Assembly (NCBI RefSeq): GCF_045679555.1
Contig: NC_092120.1
Coordinates: 9,227,805 to 9,291,804, forward strand
Source: Salvelinus alpinus
Lineage: Eukaryota > Chordata > Actinopteri > Salmoniformes > Salmonidae
Direction: 5' to 3'
DNA: 64,000 nt
The notes under the pieces are model-generated. The model saw only the letters and a list, made by a program, of their open reading frames with translations. It was not told the origin of the DNA and made no database searches. A program made the translations under genes and the position numbers. Within the stretch, counting starts at the first letter, position 1. Each line of letters starts with the position of its first letter. Positions 63,632 through 64,000 of this stretch are shown here, piece after piece.

Positions 63632-64000
63632 CAGTGCATTCAGGAAGTATTCAGAACCCTTGAGTTTTTCCACATTTTGATATGTTACAGCCTTATTCTA
63701 AAATTGATTAAATTTTATTTTTTCTCATCAATCTACACACAATAGCAGAAATTATTCAGACCCTTTGCTTTGAGACTCAAAATTGAGCTCAGGTGCATCC
63801 TGTTTCTATTGATCATCCTTGAGATGTTTCTACAACTTGATTGGAGTCAACCAGTGGTAAATTCAATTGATTGGACTTGATTTGGATAGGCACACACCTG
63901 TCTATATAAGGTCCCACCGTTGACAGTGCATGTCAGAGCAAAAACCAAGCCATGAGGTCGAAAGAATTGTCCGTAGAGCTCCGAGAAAAAATTGTGTCGA
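63632..64000 (+). mobile_element. Tc1-like transposon, 5' end, running off the window
   Basis: The terminal region starts TACAGTGCATTCAGGAAG, contains the TCTATATAAGGTCCCACCG promoter-like part and reaches the transposase start. It is the same family as the reversed fragment at 10257-10850. Confidence 0.8.
63952..64000 (+). CDS. Tc1-like transposase, N-terminal start (partial)
   Basis: The ATG at 63952 opens MRSKELSVELREKIVS, the first helix of the Tc1 transposase paired-like DNA-binding domain. The frame is open to the window end, so integrity cannot be judged. Confidence 0.75.
   Translation, partial: MRSKELSVELREKIVS

Overview
The window is vertebrate nuclear DNA, most likely from a salmonid fish. 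Protein-coding sequence is split into small exons with GT-AG introns. Most of the rest is interspersed repeats of types I recognise from salmonid genomes: several Tc1-like transposon families, L2/CR1-type LINEs, tRNA-derived SINEs, hAT-type non-autonomous elements, solo LTRs and very long (CA)n arrays. There is no bacterial-style gene organisation. The species call is inference from repeat content and gene sequence.

Three host genes can be supported. (1) The terminal exon of tbrg4 (RAP-domain C-terminus) lies at 12029-12130 (+). (2) A complete nacad gene runs from 20228 to 43909 (+) in ten coding exons, all phase-compatible, predicting 3249 residues; one exon is 8.6 kb and carries three protein-coding minisatellites, and the gene ends in the conserved NAC and UBA domains. 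(3) A complete glipr2 (GAPR-1) gene lies at 46412-49167 (-) in five exons predicting 154 residues with all four CAP-domain active-site-like residues. tbrg4 followed by nacad on the same strand is, as I recall, also the arrangement in human.

Layout: 1-8960 is a Tc1-like element whose middle is replaced by a broken, pol-less LTR retroelement in a permuted, single-LTR configuration. 8960-12660 holds repeat fragments and the tbrg4 end. 12825-15790 is a decayed LINE (-). 16086-18720 holds a Tc1 relic, a hAT MITE and a SINE. 19100-20130 is a microsatellite cluster just upstream of nacad exon 1. 20313-27713 is nacad intron 1, with a hAT element, (CA)n and a three-level nest of elements. 27714-36998 holds nacad exons 2-4. 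37582-41557 is a nested transposon stack filling intron 4. 41714-43909 holds nacad exons 5-10. 44200-46135 is a Tc1-like element carrying a solo LTR. 46412-49167 is glipr2. 49940-52145 holds a MITE, a large palindrome, a solo retroviral-type LTR and a minisatellite. 52150-57440 is a rearranged LINE followed by a dead Tc1 transposase gene. 57440-64000 is mostly unassigned DNA with microsatellites, a deleted Tc1 element, a GTCATAA-rich repeat and the 5' end of another Tc1 element that runs off the window.

The gene products do not form a pathway: TBRG4/FASTKD4 acts on mitochondrial RNA, NACAD is a relative of the ribosome-associated NAC alpha subunit, and GLIPR2 is a lipidated Golgi-associated CAP protein. 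The main points of interest are the symmetric exon cassette in nacad that would allow a NAC-alpha-sized isoform, its coding minisatellites, a GC-AG intron, and several unusual mobile-element rearrangements.
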